Below, one piece after another: positions 8,331-16,684 of a DNA stretch of 64,000 nt; position 1 is the stretch's first letter; each line of letters starts with the position of its first letter. The translations under genes and the position numbers were made by a program. The stretch spans positions 7,042,001-7,106,000 of the forward strand of contig NZ_CP076538.1 in assembly GCF_018885265.1 (NCBI RefSeq), read 5' to 3'. This DNA comes from Amycolatopsis aidingensis (GTDB taxonomy: Bacteria > Actinomycetota > Actinomycetes > Mycobacteriales > Pseudonocardiaceae). The notes beneath the pieces are model-generated. The model searched no databases. It had not been told where the DNA came from and saw only the letters and a program-made list of their open reading frames with translations.

Positions 8331-9745
8331 CGATACTCCCTCAGCCGTTCCCTGATCCCCATCGTCACGCCGAGCGCGGCGATCACCGCCAGCACCGCGA
8401 ACCCGGGCGCGAGCAGGATCAGGGCACGGGACCCGTTCGTGGTGTCGTCCAGAAAGCCTTGCCGCGCGGCGTTGATCGCCTCAGCGAGGTGACCGTCCAG
8501 GCGGGTGAACGCCGCCGCCGCGCTCTGCTCGTCCGTGCTGTCCATCGCGAGCCCCACCGCCCGGTCGTGGTTGCCGGCCTGGTCCAGCGACCGGACCTCG
8601 GTGTGCGCACGCAGCCAGGCACTCGCGTCCTCCGCCGCGGCGGCCGTGGGCTCGGCGGCGGGTTCACCCGCGGTCAGGTTCCGCGCCCGCTCCAGCATGC
8701 CGCCCTCGCCGTCCGGCCCGGCCAGTTCGGCGCTCAGCTGCACGAACTCCTTCTCGTACTCATCGCCGCCGCCCCGTGCCACCAGGGTCAGGGTTTCGTC
8801 CGCCCGTGCCTTCAGCGCGGTGATCCTTGCCTGCACCAGCTGGTCCACCTGCTCGGTGCTGTCTCGGCCCGCGGACACCAGCACGCTCTGCACGATCAAA
8901 GCCGCAGCGGTCCACAGGATCGCCACCCCGACCGCGATCGTGGCCACCACCAGCCCGATGTTGAACACCCGGTTGGTGCTGCGCTTGATATGCACCTGCG
9001 CCGCGATCAGCGCGCCCAGCAGCGCCAGCACGAGCAGCGCGGTCAGCCACGGGAACCCGCTGGCGTCGTCCTGTTCCGCGGCCAGCCGCTGGGTGTCGAT
9101 CCGGTACAGCTCCTCGGCCGCCGGTAGCAGAGTGGAGCGCATCAGGTGCGAAGCCTCGCGCAGATAGGAGGCGCCGACCGGGAAACCCTGCAGGTTGTTC
9201 GCCCGTGCCTGCTCCACCAGTCCGGTGTAGACGGGCAACTGCTGGCTGAGGATGTCGACCTGGGTGGCCGCGTCGCCGACCCCCGCGGAGTCGGAGGCCG
9301 CCTTGGCCAGCGCGGCACCCGCCTTGGCGATATCCAGCTCGTACCGTTCCCGCAGTTGCCGCGGCTCACCCCCGGTGAACAGGAAGGAGCTGGCCGCGGT
9401 GGCATCGGCGTCGGAGAGCGAGCGGTACACCTCCTGCGCCGCGGCGGCGAGCGGTTCCCGGTGCTCGATCAGCCCGTCGATGGAGCCCTTGCGGTCCTGC
9501 ATGGCGATGGTGCCGAACACCCCGGTCAGCAGGGCGAGCACGATCAGCCCCACGGCGATCAGGGACAGCCTGCCGGGGGTGCGGCGCGTGGCGCGGACGA
9601 TCCGGCGTACGGCGCCCGCAGGCAACTCGGCAAGACCCGCCAGCCCGGACCGGGACTGCGCAGGCGCCCCATGGCCGCCCGGCCCCGGCGTGCCTGCGGC
9701 CTGCGCGCCGTGCTCCCCGGCAGCGCGGGTCGCGGTGCTCGTCAT
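8327..9745 (-). CDS. glnX: GlnX-type four-segment membrane sensor
   Basis: A 472-residue membrane protein matching the mycobacterial glnX gene in position and topology. An N-terminal Ala/Gly-rich cytoplasmic tail leads to a first membrane helix (about 45-70), a helical extracytoplasmic domain, two closely spaced helices in the middle, a second helical domain and a last helix close to the C-terminus. It probably relays GlnH binding to cytoplasmic PknG. ATG 9745 has GGAGGG 8 bp upstream, which decides it over the longer open frame. It is the first gene of the operon, so the promoter lies at about 9750-9860. Confidence 0.85.
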   Translation of the reverse strand: MTSTATRAAGEHGAQAAGTPGPGGHGAPAQSRSGLAGLAELPAGAVRRIVRATRRTPGRLSLIAVGLIVLALLTGVFGTIAMQDRKGSIDGLIEHREPLAAAAQEVYRSLSDADATAASSFLFTGGEPRQLRERYELDIAKAGAALAKAASDSAGVGDAATQVDILSQQLPVYTGLVEQARANNLQGFPVGASYLREASHLMRSTLLPAAEELYRIDTQRLAAEQDDASGFPWLTALLVLALLGALIAAQVHIKRSTNRVFNIGLVVATIAVGVAILWTAAALIVQSVLVSAGRDSTEQVDQLVQARITALKARADETLTLVARGGGDEYEKEFVQLSAELAGPDGEGGMLERARNLTAGEPAAEPTAAAAEDASAWLRAHTEVRSLDQAGNHDRAVGLAMDSTDEQSAAAAFTRLDGHLAEAINAARQGFLDDTTNGSRALILLAPGFAVLAVIAALGVTMGIRERLREYR

Positions 9746-9862
9746 TGTGTCTACCCTCCGCCCAGTCGCGAGACTCGCATGACCGTAGCCGAGTCCGCGG
9801 CGGGACACGCGGTTAGCCGGGTGGTCGGTTGAACATTCTCCCCGGCCGGCGCATCCGCGTGG

Positions 9863-10510
9863 TCAGGAACCGGACAGATCGTTGCGATACGCATACCGCA
9901 CGGCCTCGGCACGGTTACGAACACCGATCTTGGCGAAGGCATTGTTGATATGTGTCTTGACCGTTGTCTCGCCGATGAACAGCCGCCCGGCGATCTCGGC
10001 ATTGCTCAGCCCGGCGCCGATCAGCCCGAGCACCTCGGCCTCGCGAGCGGTGAGACCGTCCGGCGGCTTACGGTCGCCCGTCGGCGGGTCCAGCGCGGCG
10101 ACCAGCCTGCTGGAGACGTCCGCCGCGAAGGTCGACTGGCCGGCCGCGGCCGAGTGCAGCGCGGCGGTGATCTCGCCCCGGCCGGCGTCCTTGGTCAGGT
10201 AACCGCGCGCACCCGCACGCAGCGCGCCCGCGATCGAGTCGTCATCGGAATAGGTGGTGAGCACGACCACCGCGGTCCCTGGGAACTCCCGGTTGATCCG
10301 CTCGGTGGCCGCCACCCCGTCGAGCCCTGGCATCCGCAGGTCCATCAGCACCACGTCGGCCCGTTCCCGCGCCAGGGACTCCAGCGCCGCGGCCCCTTCG
10401 GCGGCGGACCCGGTCACCTGCACGCCCTCGACCAGCCCGAGCAGCGCAACCAGCCCTTCCCGGATCACCTGCTGGTCGTCCACGACGAGCACCCTGATCG
10501 GCTCACCCAT
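9863..10510 (-). CDS. NarL/LuxR-type response regulator
   Basis: A 215-residue response regulator. The receiver domain (1-120) has the acidic pair D11-D12 and phosphoacceptor Asp57 (in LMDLRMPG). The C-terminal LuxR-type helix-turn-helix (about 149-205) includes LTAREAEVLGLIGAGLSNAE. It overlaps the end of the histidine kinase gene by 8 nt, so the pair is translationally coupled and should form one two-component system. The signal and target genes are unknown. The small membrane protein just upstream of the kinase may be part of the same unit. Confidence 0.94.
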   Translation of the reverse strand: MGEPIRVLVVDDQQVIREGLVALLGLVEGVQVTGSAAEGAAALESLARERADVVLMDLRMPGLDGVAATERINREFPGTAVVVLTTYSDDDSIAGALRAGARGYLTKDAGRGEITAALHSAAAGQSTFAADVSSRLVAALDPPTGDRKPPDGLTAREAEVLGLIGAGLSNAEIAGRLFIGETTVKTHINNAFAKIGVRNRAEAVRYAYRNDLSGS

Positions 10511-11645
10511 CCGGTACCTCCGCGCTCACTCGCCAGGTCCGCCCCTCGCCGCCCGCGGTCAGGGTGCCACCGGCCAGCGCGATCCGCTCGCGTAGCCCGG
10601 TCAGCCCGAACCCCTGCGGGCGCACCACCTGGTTGCCGGTGCGCTCGTTCAGCACGCGCAGGGACACCCGGCCGGAGCCGAACTCCAGCACCATGGCGAC
10701 CGCCGCGCCGGGCGCATGCCGCGCGGCGTTGGTGAGCGCTTCCCTTGCGATCCCGGAAAGTGAGACGGCGGCGGCCGAGGACACCGCGCGCGGCACCCCC
10801 TCGGTGCGGAATTCCACCGGCGTGCCGTGGTCCGCGCGATGCCTGCCGGCGAGTTCGGCCAGTGCCTCGGTCAGCGCGGGCACGTCCTTACGTAGCGCGG
10901 CAACGGCGTTTCTCGCCTCGGCAAGCCCGTCCGCGGCCAGCCGCCGCGCGCGCCGCACCGTACCCAGTGATCCTTCCACATCGGACTTCTCGGCGAGTTG
11001 CGCCTCGGCGAGCTCCAGCTGGACGCCGAGGGCCCCGAGGGAATGCGCGAGCACATCGTGGATCTCCCGCGCGATCCGGGTGCGCTCGTCAAGCGCGGCG
11101 GCACGCGCGTGCTCCGCCTGGGCCAGGCGGGTCTGTTCGAGCAGTTGCTCGGCCTGCCGCGCCCGCACCCGGTCCTGCCGCTGGTGCAGGCCGAACAGCA
11201 TGAACAGCAACAGCACCCCCGGTGTCACCAGCGCCTCGGCGACCGGGGATCCGGCCAGTACGCCGGAGGCGGTGGCGAGCAGGGCGCCGCCCACCCCGGT
11301 CAGCACGATTGTGCTGACGCCGGGTGTCTCGAGCGCGGCGAACCTGCCGAGCGCGATGGCGCCGAGGATGGCCGGGGTCATGTCGGCCGCGGGCCCGGCC
11401 GCGAGTGCGGGCAGGGCCGCGGCCACCCCCAGCATGGCCGCAGAGAACCGGGGTGCCCTGGCCCCGGCGAGGACGAACACCGTCCAGCAGACGGCACAGG
11501 CGCCGTAGCAGGCCCAGATCCACGGCTCGTCCTCGCGCGCGGTGAGCAGGGTCACCGCGAGGAACACCGTGCCGAACACCTGCACCACCAGCCACCCTGG
11601 CGCGAGGTTGTCCGGCAGCCGCCATCGGCGCTTCGCTTCGGTCAT
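10503..11645 (-). CDS. Sensor histidine kinase, HisKA_3 type
   Basis: A 380-residue membrane kinase. Five or six hydrophobic helices fill the first 150 residues with no large outside domain, so it probably senses the membrane itself. The dimerisation/phosphoacceptor motif REIHDVLAHSLGAL follows, then an ATPase domain ending with the G-box GFGLTGLRER. This is the NarX/DesK-like class that pairs with LuxR-type regulators, as found directly downstream. ATG 11645 was chosen because the upstream continuation (Cys/Ser-rich) overlaps the small gene at 11680 and is not codon-biased; GGGAG abuts the start and is tighter than usual. Confidence 0.93.
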   Translation of the reverse strand: MTEAKRRWRLPDNLAPGWLVVQVFGTVFLAVTLLTAREDEPWIWACYGACAVCWTVFVLAGARAPRFSAAMLGVAAALPALAAGPAADMTPAILGAIALGRFAALETPGVSTIVLTGVGGALLATASGVLAGSPVAEALVTPGVLLLFMLFGLHQRQDRVRARQAEQLLEQTRLAQAEHARAAALDERTRIAREIHDVLAHSLGALGVQLELAEAQLAEKSDVEGSLGTVRRARRLAADGLAEARNAVAALRKDVPALTEALAELAGRHRADHGTPVEFRTEGVPRAVSSAAAVSLSGIAREALTNAARHAPGAAVAMVLEFGSGRVSLRVLNERTGNQVVRPQGFGLTGLRERIALAGGTLTAGGEGRTWRVSAEVPDG

Positions 11646-11679
11646 CTCCCGATTCTCGGCATCGGCCGCCCCGGCGCGC

Positions 11680-11823
11680 TCACCGGCCGGACAGGCTGGT
11701 GATGATCTCGACCAGGAGCAGCCGGTAGGCCAGGAAGCCGAGCAACAGCAGCACACCCACCCCGATCAGCAGGAGCAATGCCCGGCCGCCTGTGCGCTTG
11801 TCATCCCTACCCGTGTTGTCCAT
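11680..11823 (-). CDS. Small single-pass membrane protein
   Basis: A 47-residue protein with a charged head (MDNTGRDDKRTGGR) and one strong hydrophobic helix (about 16-40). I do not recognise a family. It lies 34 bp upstream of the histidine kinase gene on the same strand and could be cotranscribed as a small sensor accessory. The longer frame upstream is Pro/Ser-rich and unlikely to be translated. Confidence 0.5.
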   Translation of the reverse strand: MDNTGRDDKRTGGRALLLLIGVGVLLLLGFLAYRLLLVEIITSLSGR

Positions 11824-11910
11824 GAGGCGAACGCTAGGCCGCGGGGCGGGTGGAGCGGGACCACTCCGGGGTGGAGACGCGGGTGGAGATGAGGAGGGTG
11901 CAGACAAGAC

Positions 11911-11943
11911 GGTGCCCGCCACCTCGGTGAGGTGGCGGGCACC
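11911..11943 (-). terminator. Terminator of the second cold-shock gene
   Basis: A perfect 15-bp stem (11911-11925 with 11929-11943) and a 3-nt loop begin 24 bp past the stop codon, followed on the minus strand by a T-rich stretch. Confidence 0.8.
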
Positions 11944-11967
11944 GGGAAAAACGTCTGGGGGTCAGCC

Positions 11968-12171
11968 TCAGATGACGCTGACCGAGGTGGCCTGCGGGCC
12001 CTTCTGGCCCTGGCCGATCTCGAACTCAACGCGGGCGTTCTCCTCCAGGGTCCGGAAGCCGTTGCCCTTGATCTCCGAGTAGTGCACGAAGACGTCCCCG
12101 TCGCCCTGGTCGGGGGTGATGAAACCGAAGCCCTTCTCGGAGTTGAACCACTTAACGGTGCCCTGCGTCAT
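11968..12171 (-). CDS. Cold-shock protein, CspA family
   Basis: A 67-residue OB-fold RNA chaperone with intact RNP1 (KGFGFI) and RNP2 (VFVHY), closely related to the protein at 1144-1353. ATG 12171 gives the canonical [10 protein letters not shown] start; 12 extra upstream codons are open but would add an atypical hydrophobic head. Upstream lies an unusually A/T-rich stretch (12180-12200) that could be the ribosome-entry or cold-box-like leader of this mRNA. It is monocistronic, with a strong hairpin downstream. Confidence 0.95.
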   Translation of the reverse strand: MTQGTVKWFNSEKGFGFITPDQGDGDVFVHYSEIKGNGFRTLEENARVEFEIGQGQKGPQATSVSVI

Positions 12172-12576
12172 GAAAATCTCCTGTGTGACAAAAAATAAGG
12201 ACGACACCGGCCGTAACCGAATGTCCTACACAGTCAAGCACACCCGGGCGCTGAACGCCAACGGATACCAGCCGAACGTGTGTGTGATAACTATCCTGAA
12301 CCGCCCGCGAACCGCCCGGACCAGCCAAGAAGAAATAATCTGAGTATGACGACGAGACTCGCCGGAATAATTACGAACGAGCCGGAAATGCGCCCAGTGG
12401 CCAAAACACGATTATTCCTATTGGGCGCTGCTGAGGCTCCGATCTACGAGCGGCTGACCGCGAAACGATGTGCGCCGAGAACGCTACCCGATCGGCAGGC
12501 CGTACGCCATGCCCCGCGCGGCCTCCTCGGGGTGAGACCGGAGTCACAGCGGGTACCGGTGCGTTAGCTTGCCCGC
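12172..12576. other. Divergent intergenic region, A/T-richer than average
   Basis: About 400 bp between the cold-shock gene and the thioesterase gene. It should hold both promoters and a cold-shock 5' leader. An inverted repeat GCGCCCA / TGGGCGC lies at about 12390-12429. A 73-codon frame from 12346 lacks codon bias and a ribosome-binding site and is not called. Confidence 0.5.
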
Positions 12577-12999
12577 ATGCAGACCTCCTACCCGCACTGG
12601 GAAACCGTGCCCACCCGGTGGAAGGACAACGATGTCTACGGGCACATGAACAACGCCGTGCACTACTCGATCATGGACACGGTCATCAACACCTGGCTGA
12701 TCCGCGAGGGTGGCCTGGACATCCATGCCGGCGACACGATCGGCCTGTGTGTGGAGTCGCACTGCAACTACCACGCCGCAACGGCCTTCCCCGAGTCGCT
12801 GGCTGTCGGTCTGCGGGTCGGCAAGCTCGGCGGCTCCAGCGTGCGGTACGAGGTCGGCATCTACCGCGAGGACCGGGAGACCGTGGTCGCCGAGGGGCAT
12901 TTCGTGCACGTGTTCGTGGACCGGGAGACCCGCAGGCCCCGGCCGATCAGTGGGCGGCTACGCGACTCGCTGGCGGCGCTGCTGGTGGAACCCGGGTGA
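12577..12999 (+). CDS. Acyl-CoA thioesterase, YbgC/4-hydroxybenzoyl-CoA type
   Basis: A 140-residue single hot-dog domain, the usual length for the family. The signature NDVYGHMNNAVHYSIMD (about 16-32) matches the DxxGHxNNxxY motif of YbgC/FadM thioesterases, with Asn in the first Asp position. The substrate is unknown. Its last 53 nt overlap the convergent end of the lanthipeptide ABC transporter gene, so antisense transcription across both 3' ends is likely. No functional link with the lanthipeptide is evident. Confidence 0.88.
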   Translation: MQTSYPHWETVPTRWKDNDVYGHMNNAVHYSIMDTVINTWLIREGGLDIHAGDTIGLCVESHCNYHAATAFPESLAVGLRVGKLGGSSVRYEVGIYREDRETVVAEGHFVHVFVDRETRRPRPISGRLRDSLAALLVEPG

Positions 13000-14707
13000 A
13001 CGAGCCCTCCCATGCCTGCATCAGCTCGGCATAGCGCGGCGAGGAGACCAGCAGCTCGTCGTGCCCGCCGAGCAGGGTGTCCCTGCCGTCCATCACCAGT
13101 ACCCGGTTGGCCCGCAGGGCGGAGCTGAGCCGGTGCGCGATCACCACGAGCACCCCGCCCCTGGCGGCGAAGGCGCGCTCGGCCCTTGCCTCGGCCGCCG
13201 CGTCCAGGTTGGCGGTGGCCTCGTCCAGCACGATCACCTCGGCCGGGCTGGCGTAGAGCCTGGCCAGCGCGAGCAGCTGCACCTCACCGGTGGACAGGCC
13301 CTCCCCGCCGTGCGCGACCGAGCCGTTCAACCCGCCCAGCCGTTCCAGCAGCCTGCTCGCGCCCACCGCCTCGGCGGCCGCGAGCAGGTGGGACTCGCTG
13401 GCCGACGGCGCGAACAGGGAGAGGTTCTCCCGGACCGTGCCCGCGAAGACATAGGACTCCTGCGGGGTGAGCGCGATCAGCCGGTGCCGTGCCTCCGGCC
13501 GGATCTCGCGTACCGGCACCCCGCCAAGCAGCACCTGCCCGCGCTGCGGGGCGAGCATTCCGGTGATCAGCCCGGCCAGGGTCGACTTGCCGATACCACT
13601 CGGCCCGACCACGGCAAGGTGATCACCGGGACCGAGCTCGAGGTCGAGGCCGGTGACAATGGGTTCGGCATGCGCGCCCCAGCCGAAGGTCAGCCCGCTG
13701 GCGACCAGTTCGCGGCCCTCCGGCACCCGGGTGCCGCCCTCCGGCGCGGGCTCGTCCCCGCCTGCCCCGGCCTCGCCCAGCCTGCGCAGCGCGACCAGCA
13801 GCCGCAGCACCACGGTGCTCGCCGTGGAAGCCAATCCCTGCAGGGCGGGTTGCATGGTGCTGGCCAGGTAGACCAGCGAGCCGAGCGCGGCGCCCGCGGT
13901 GAGCTGCCCGGCCGCGACCATGCCCGGCGCCATGACCAGCACCAGCACCAGCGGCACGAAGGCACCTACCGCGATCACCAGGGTGCGCATCGCGGTCGCA
14001 ACCGCCATCCGGACCTTCGCCCTGGCCTGAGCCTCGATCCGGGAGTCCACGGCGGCGATCGCGGCGGGTTCGGCCCCGCAGGCGACCACATCGCGCAGGC
14101 CGGCGAGCACCTCGCCCGCGGACTCGGCGGTCCCCTCGTCGGCGATCGCGAGTGCCCGCTGCCTGCTTGCCAGGGTGGGCAACAGGCCGACGAACACGGC
14201 CACCGACAGCACCACCGGCACCGCGACCGCCCAGGCCAGCGTCCCGGCCACGGTGAACAGCCCGGCGAGCGCGCTCACCGTGGTCACCACCATGCCCCGC
14301 GCCTGCACCAGCAGCCCGGCGGTGGCGTCCCGGATCACCTCGATGTGCTGGGTGATCCGGGCGACCCCACTGGCGTCCGGCCGGTGCCGGTGCGCGGCGC
14401 CGCCGCGCAGCACCCCGCGCACCACGGCGCCGACCATGGTGTCGCGCAGCGGCTCGATGATGCTGCCGAGCCGCCGCCAGACCAGCCGGGAGCCGAACGC
14501 GCCGAGCACGGCGACCGCGCCGAAGACCAGCAGCCAGCCAACGCCGATGGCAGGCCGGCCTGCCCCGAACCCGTCGTCCACGGCGAGCTGGACCAGCCGC
14601 CCGGACAGGAAGGCGGGGGCGCCTTCCAGCACGGAGCAGACCAGCAGCACCAGGCCACCGCGCCACTGCTTGCCGAGCGTCGTCCAGTACAGCTTCGTGA
14701 CCGTCAC
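12947..14707 (-). CDS. ABC half-transporter of the lanthipeptide operon (RamB-like)
   Basis: A 586-residue fused membrane/ATPase half-transporter. Six membrane helices (about 10-300) precede the ATPase domain with Walker A GPSGIGKST, signature LSTGEVQ (Thr replaces the usual Ser/Gly at the third position) and Walker B VIVLDEATANLD. The GTG start at 14707 overlaps the stop of the partner gene as GTGA, so the two halves are made in step and probably form a heterodimer that exports the modified lanthipeptide. The frame continues far upstream inside the partner gene, but that part is a shadow. No peptidase C39 domain is present. Confidence 0.9.
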   Translation of the reverse strand: MTVTKLYWTTLGKQWRGGLVLLVCSVLEGAPAFLSGRLVQLAVDDGFGAGRPAIGVGWLLVFGAVAVLGAFGSRLVWRRLGSIIEPLRDTMVGAVVRGVLRGGAAHRHRPDASGVARITQHIEVIRDATAGLLVQARGMVVTTVSALAGLFTVAGTLAWAVAVPVVLSVAVFVGLLPTLASRQRALAIADEGTAESAGEVLAGLRDVVACGAEPAAIAAVDSRIEAQARAKVRMAVATAMRTLVIAVGAFVPLVLVLVMAPGMVAAGQLTAGAALGSLVYLASTMQPALQGLASTASTVVLRLLVALRRLGEAGAGGDEPAPEGGTRVPEGRELVASGLTFGWGAHAEPIVTGLDLELGPGDHLAVVGPSGIGKSTLAGLITGMLAPQRGQVLLGGVPVREIRPEARHRLIALTPQESYVFAGTVRENLSLFAPSASESHLLAAAEAVGASRLLERLGGLNGSVAHGGEGLSTGEVQLLALARLYASPAEVIVLDEATANLDAAAEARAERAFAARGGVLVVIAHRLSSALRANRVLVMDGRDTLLGGHDELLVSSPRYAELMQAWEGSFTRVPPAAPPASRVAAH

Positions 14708-16407
14708 GATGTACCCGTCCCGGCTTCGGTCTCTTCCTCGGTGAACACGGATCGGTACTCCGGCTCGGACCACAGCTCGGCATGCGGCGCGCAGGCCCGG
14801 ATCCGGCCATCCTCCAGCCACAGCACCCGGTCGGCGCGGCGCGCGGTGCCCGCCCGGTGGGTGACCACCACCCTGGTCCGGCCTGGCAGGGTCGACTCGA
14901 TCGCGTCCTCCACCATGCTCTCGGTGACGGTGTCCAGGCTGCCGGTGGCCTCGTCCAGCACCAGCAGTCGCGGCTTGCGCGCCAGCGCTCGCGCCAGCCC
15001 CAGCCGTTGTGCCTCCCCGCCGGAGAGCGGGGTCTGCTCCAGTGGGGTGCGGTAGCCCTCCGGCAGCCGCACCACCAGGTCGTGCACCTGGGCGGCACGG
15101 CAGGCCTCCCGCACCGCGGACGGGCCGGCCCAGCTGCCATAGGCCACCGCATCCTGCACGGTCGCTCCGAGCAGTGCGGGCCGCTCGAAGGCGTGCCCTA
15201 CGGCGGCCCGTACGTCCTCGGCCGGGAGCTGGTCCACCGGAACCCCGTGCAGCAGCGCCGCACCCCGGTCCGGCGGCCGCAGTCCGCCGAGCACGGCGGC
15301 CAGCGCCGTCTTGCCGGCACCCGACCTGCCGACCACGGCAAGGCTGGTGCCCGCAGGCACGGTGAGGTCGATGCCCTCCAGCGCGCCGTCCACCCCGACA
15401 CCGCGCAGCTCGATCTCGCCATGGCCCGCGGGCAGTGGCCGGTCGCCGTCCCGCGGCAACGGGGAGTCGAGTACCTCGGCCAGCCGGGTGCCGCAGCCGC
15501 GCGCCCTGGACAACGTGGTGAGCAGCGGGATCTGCTGGACCAGGCTCATCCCGAGGACCACGTAGCCGAGCGCGGCGAGCACATCGCCGATGGAGAGCCT
15601 GCCGGCGAGCACCCCGAAACCCGCGGCGGTGAGCACGCCGAGCTGCACCGCGGGCAGCAGCAGCCCGGCCCGCCAGACCATCCGGGCCTGGGTGCGCCAC
15701 ATGCCGATCCCGGCCGCGGCCAGCCGGGGCAGCGGGCGCAGCACGCGGGCAGCCTCCCGCTCCGCGGTGCCGGAGGCCGCGATGGTGCGCAGCCCGCCGA
15801 CCGCGTCCAGCAGCCGGGCCGAGAGGTCCCCGGAAACCTGCTGGTAGGAGAGCACGTCGGCGGCGGTGAGCCGCAGGTGGGAGCGGGCGAGCAGGAGCGC
15901 GATCGGCACGCTGCCGAGGAACACCACGGCCAGCCGCCAGTCCAGCAGGGCCAGCAGCACGATCGCGCCGGTGGAGACGACCACGGCGGAGCACAGCTGC
16001 ACCAGGATCGAGGAGATCTCGGCTGCGCCCGCGCAGTCGGTGGTCACCCTGCTGACCGCGTCGCCCGCGACGAAGGGGGAACGGGTGCCGAGGCCGGTCA
16101 GCTGCCGGGTGAGCCTGCGGCGCAGCCACGCGCCCGCGCCCGCGGTCACCCTGGCGGTGATGATCACGGCGGCCACATCGGCGACGATCTCGGAGATGCC
16201 GAGGGTGAGCAGCCAGAGCACCTGGGGCCAGGAGCGCTCGGCGGCGACCGCCGCGTCCACGGCGTCGGCGAGCGCACCCGGCAGCAACAGCCCGGCCGTG
16301 GTGGCGATCACGGCCATCAGAGCGAGTAGCAGCAGCCGAGGGGGGTCGTGCCGCAGGACCGCGAGCAGCACCCGGTCACCAGGCGCACGCACGCTCGTTA
16401 GTCCCAC
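14704..16407 (-). CDS. ABC half-transporter of the lanthipeptide operon (RamA-like)
   Basis: A 567-residue half-transporter with six membrane helices, then the ATPase domain (Walker A GRSGAGKTA, signature PLSGGEAQ, Walker B LLVLDEATGSLD). It pairs with the downstream half-transporter. The start is GTG 16407 or the adjacent GTG 16410; AAGGAGG lies 6 bp before 16407. As in ramCSAB operons, the order is kinase-cyclase, precursor, then two transporters. A strong hairpin between precursor and this gene probably lowers its expression relative to the precursor. It lacks a protease domain, so leader removal must be done elsewhere. Confidence 0.9.
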   Translation of the reverse strand: MGLTSVRAPGDRVLLAVLRHDPPRLLLLALMAVIATTAGLLLPGALADAVDAAVAAERSWPQVLWLLTLGISEIVADVAAVIITARVTAGAGAWLRRRLTRQLTGLGTRSPFVAGDAVSRVTTDCAGAAEISSILVQLCSAVVVSTGAIVLLALLDWRLAVVFLGSVPIALLLARSHLRLTAADVLSYQQVSGDLSARLLDAVGGLRTIAASGTAEREAARVLRPLPRLAAAGIGMWRTQARMVWRAGLLLPAVQLGVLTAAGFGVLAGRLSIGDVLAALGYVVLGMSLVQQIPLLTTLSRARGCGTRLAEVLDSPLPRDGDRPLPAGHGEIELRGVGVDGALEGIDLTVPAGTSLAVVGRSGAGKTALAAVLGGLRPPDRGAALLHGVPVDQLPAEDVRAAVGHAFERPALLGATVQDAVAYGSWAGPSAVREACRAAQVHDLVVRLPEGYRTPLEQTPLSGGEAQRLGLARALARKPRLLVLDEATGSLDTVTESMVEDAIESTLPGRTRVVVTHRAGTARRADRVLWLEDGRIRACAPHAELWSEPEYRSVFTEEETEAGTGTS

Positions 16408-16436
16408 CACGCCCCTCCTTGGGGAAGAATGAGTGA

Positions 16437-16473
16437 CGCGGGAGCGGCACACTTGGCCTGTGCCGCTCCCGCG
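16437..16473 (-). terminator. Hairpin between lanthipeptide precursor and transporter genes
   Basis: A perfect 15-bp stem (16437-16451 with 16459-16473) with a 7-nt loop, 47 bp after the precursor stop and 30 bp before the transporter start. It most likely acts as a partial terminator or mRNA 3' stabiliser, giving more precursor than transporter. Confidence 0.8.
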
Positions 16474-16519
16474 CCCTCGCGTTACCGTCCGAATCGGCGC
16501 TTCAGCGCCGGAGCGAACC

Positions 16520-16663
16520 TCAGTGGCAGGTCAGCAGGCTGACGGTGCTGTTCGCGCAGGAGGCGATCAGGCTCAGGTTGCTGCCGCCACCGCCGTGGCT
16601 CGGGCCGCCGTACTCCGGCGCGTCGGCGGACTCGAGGTTCTGCAGGTCGAGAACGTGCTCCAT
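16520..16663 (-). CDS. Class III lanthipeptide precursor, SapB/RamS-like
   Basis: A 47-residue peptide read directly from the sequence. The leader (MEHVLDLQNLESADAPEY) carries the LDLQ-type recognition motif of class III leaders. After a Gly-rich stretch (GGPSHGGGG), the core holds two ring motifs: SNLSLIASC (residues 28-36, Ser-x2-Ser-x4-Cys) and STVSLLTC (39-46, Ser-x2-Ser-x3-Cys), ending in His47. Two tandem SxxS...C motifs of mainly Leu/Val/Ala residues are the pattern of SapB, the surfactant that lets Streptomyces hyphae leave the surface. AAAGGAA lies about 7 bp before ATG 16663. It begins 21 bp after the kinase-cyclase stop. Confidence 0.92.
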   Translation of the reverse strand: MEHVLDLQNLESADAPEYGGPSHGGGGSNLSLIASCANSTVSLLTCH

Positions 16664-16684
16664 CAGTATTTCCTTTCGGGTTAC

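Noticed and set aside
5106..8492. An 1128-codon plus-strand open frame
   Set aside because: It is the antisense of pknG, glnH and part of glnX, whose products are clearly recognised; high GC leaves few stops on the opposite strand.
12346..12567. A 73-codon plus-strand frame upstream of the thioesterase
   Set aside because: It lacks codon bias and a ribosome-binding site and probably lies in the cold-shock promoter region.
12947..16129. A 1060-codon minus-strand open frame
   Set aside because: Only its last about 586 codons (from GTG 14707) encode the ABC half-transporter; the rest is an antiphase reading of the partner transporter gene.
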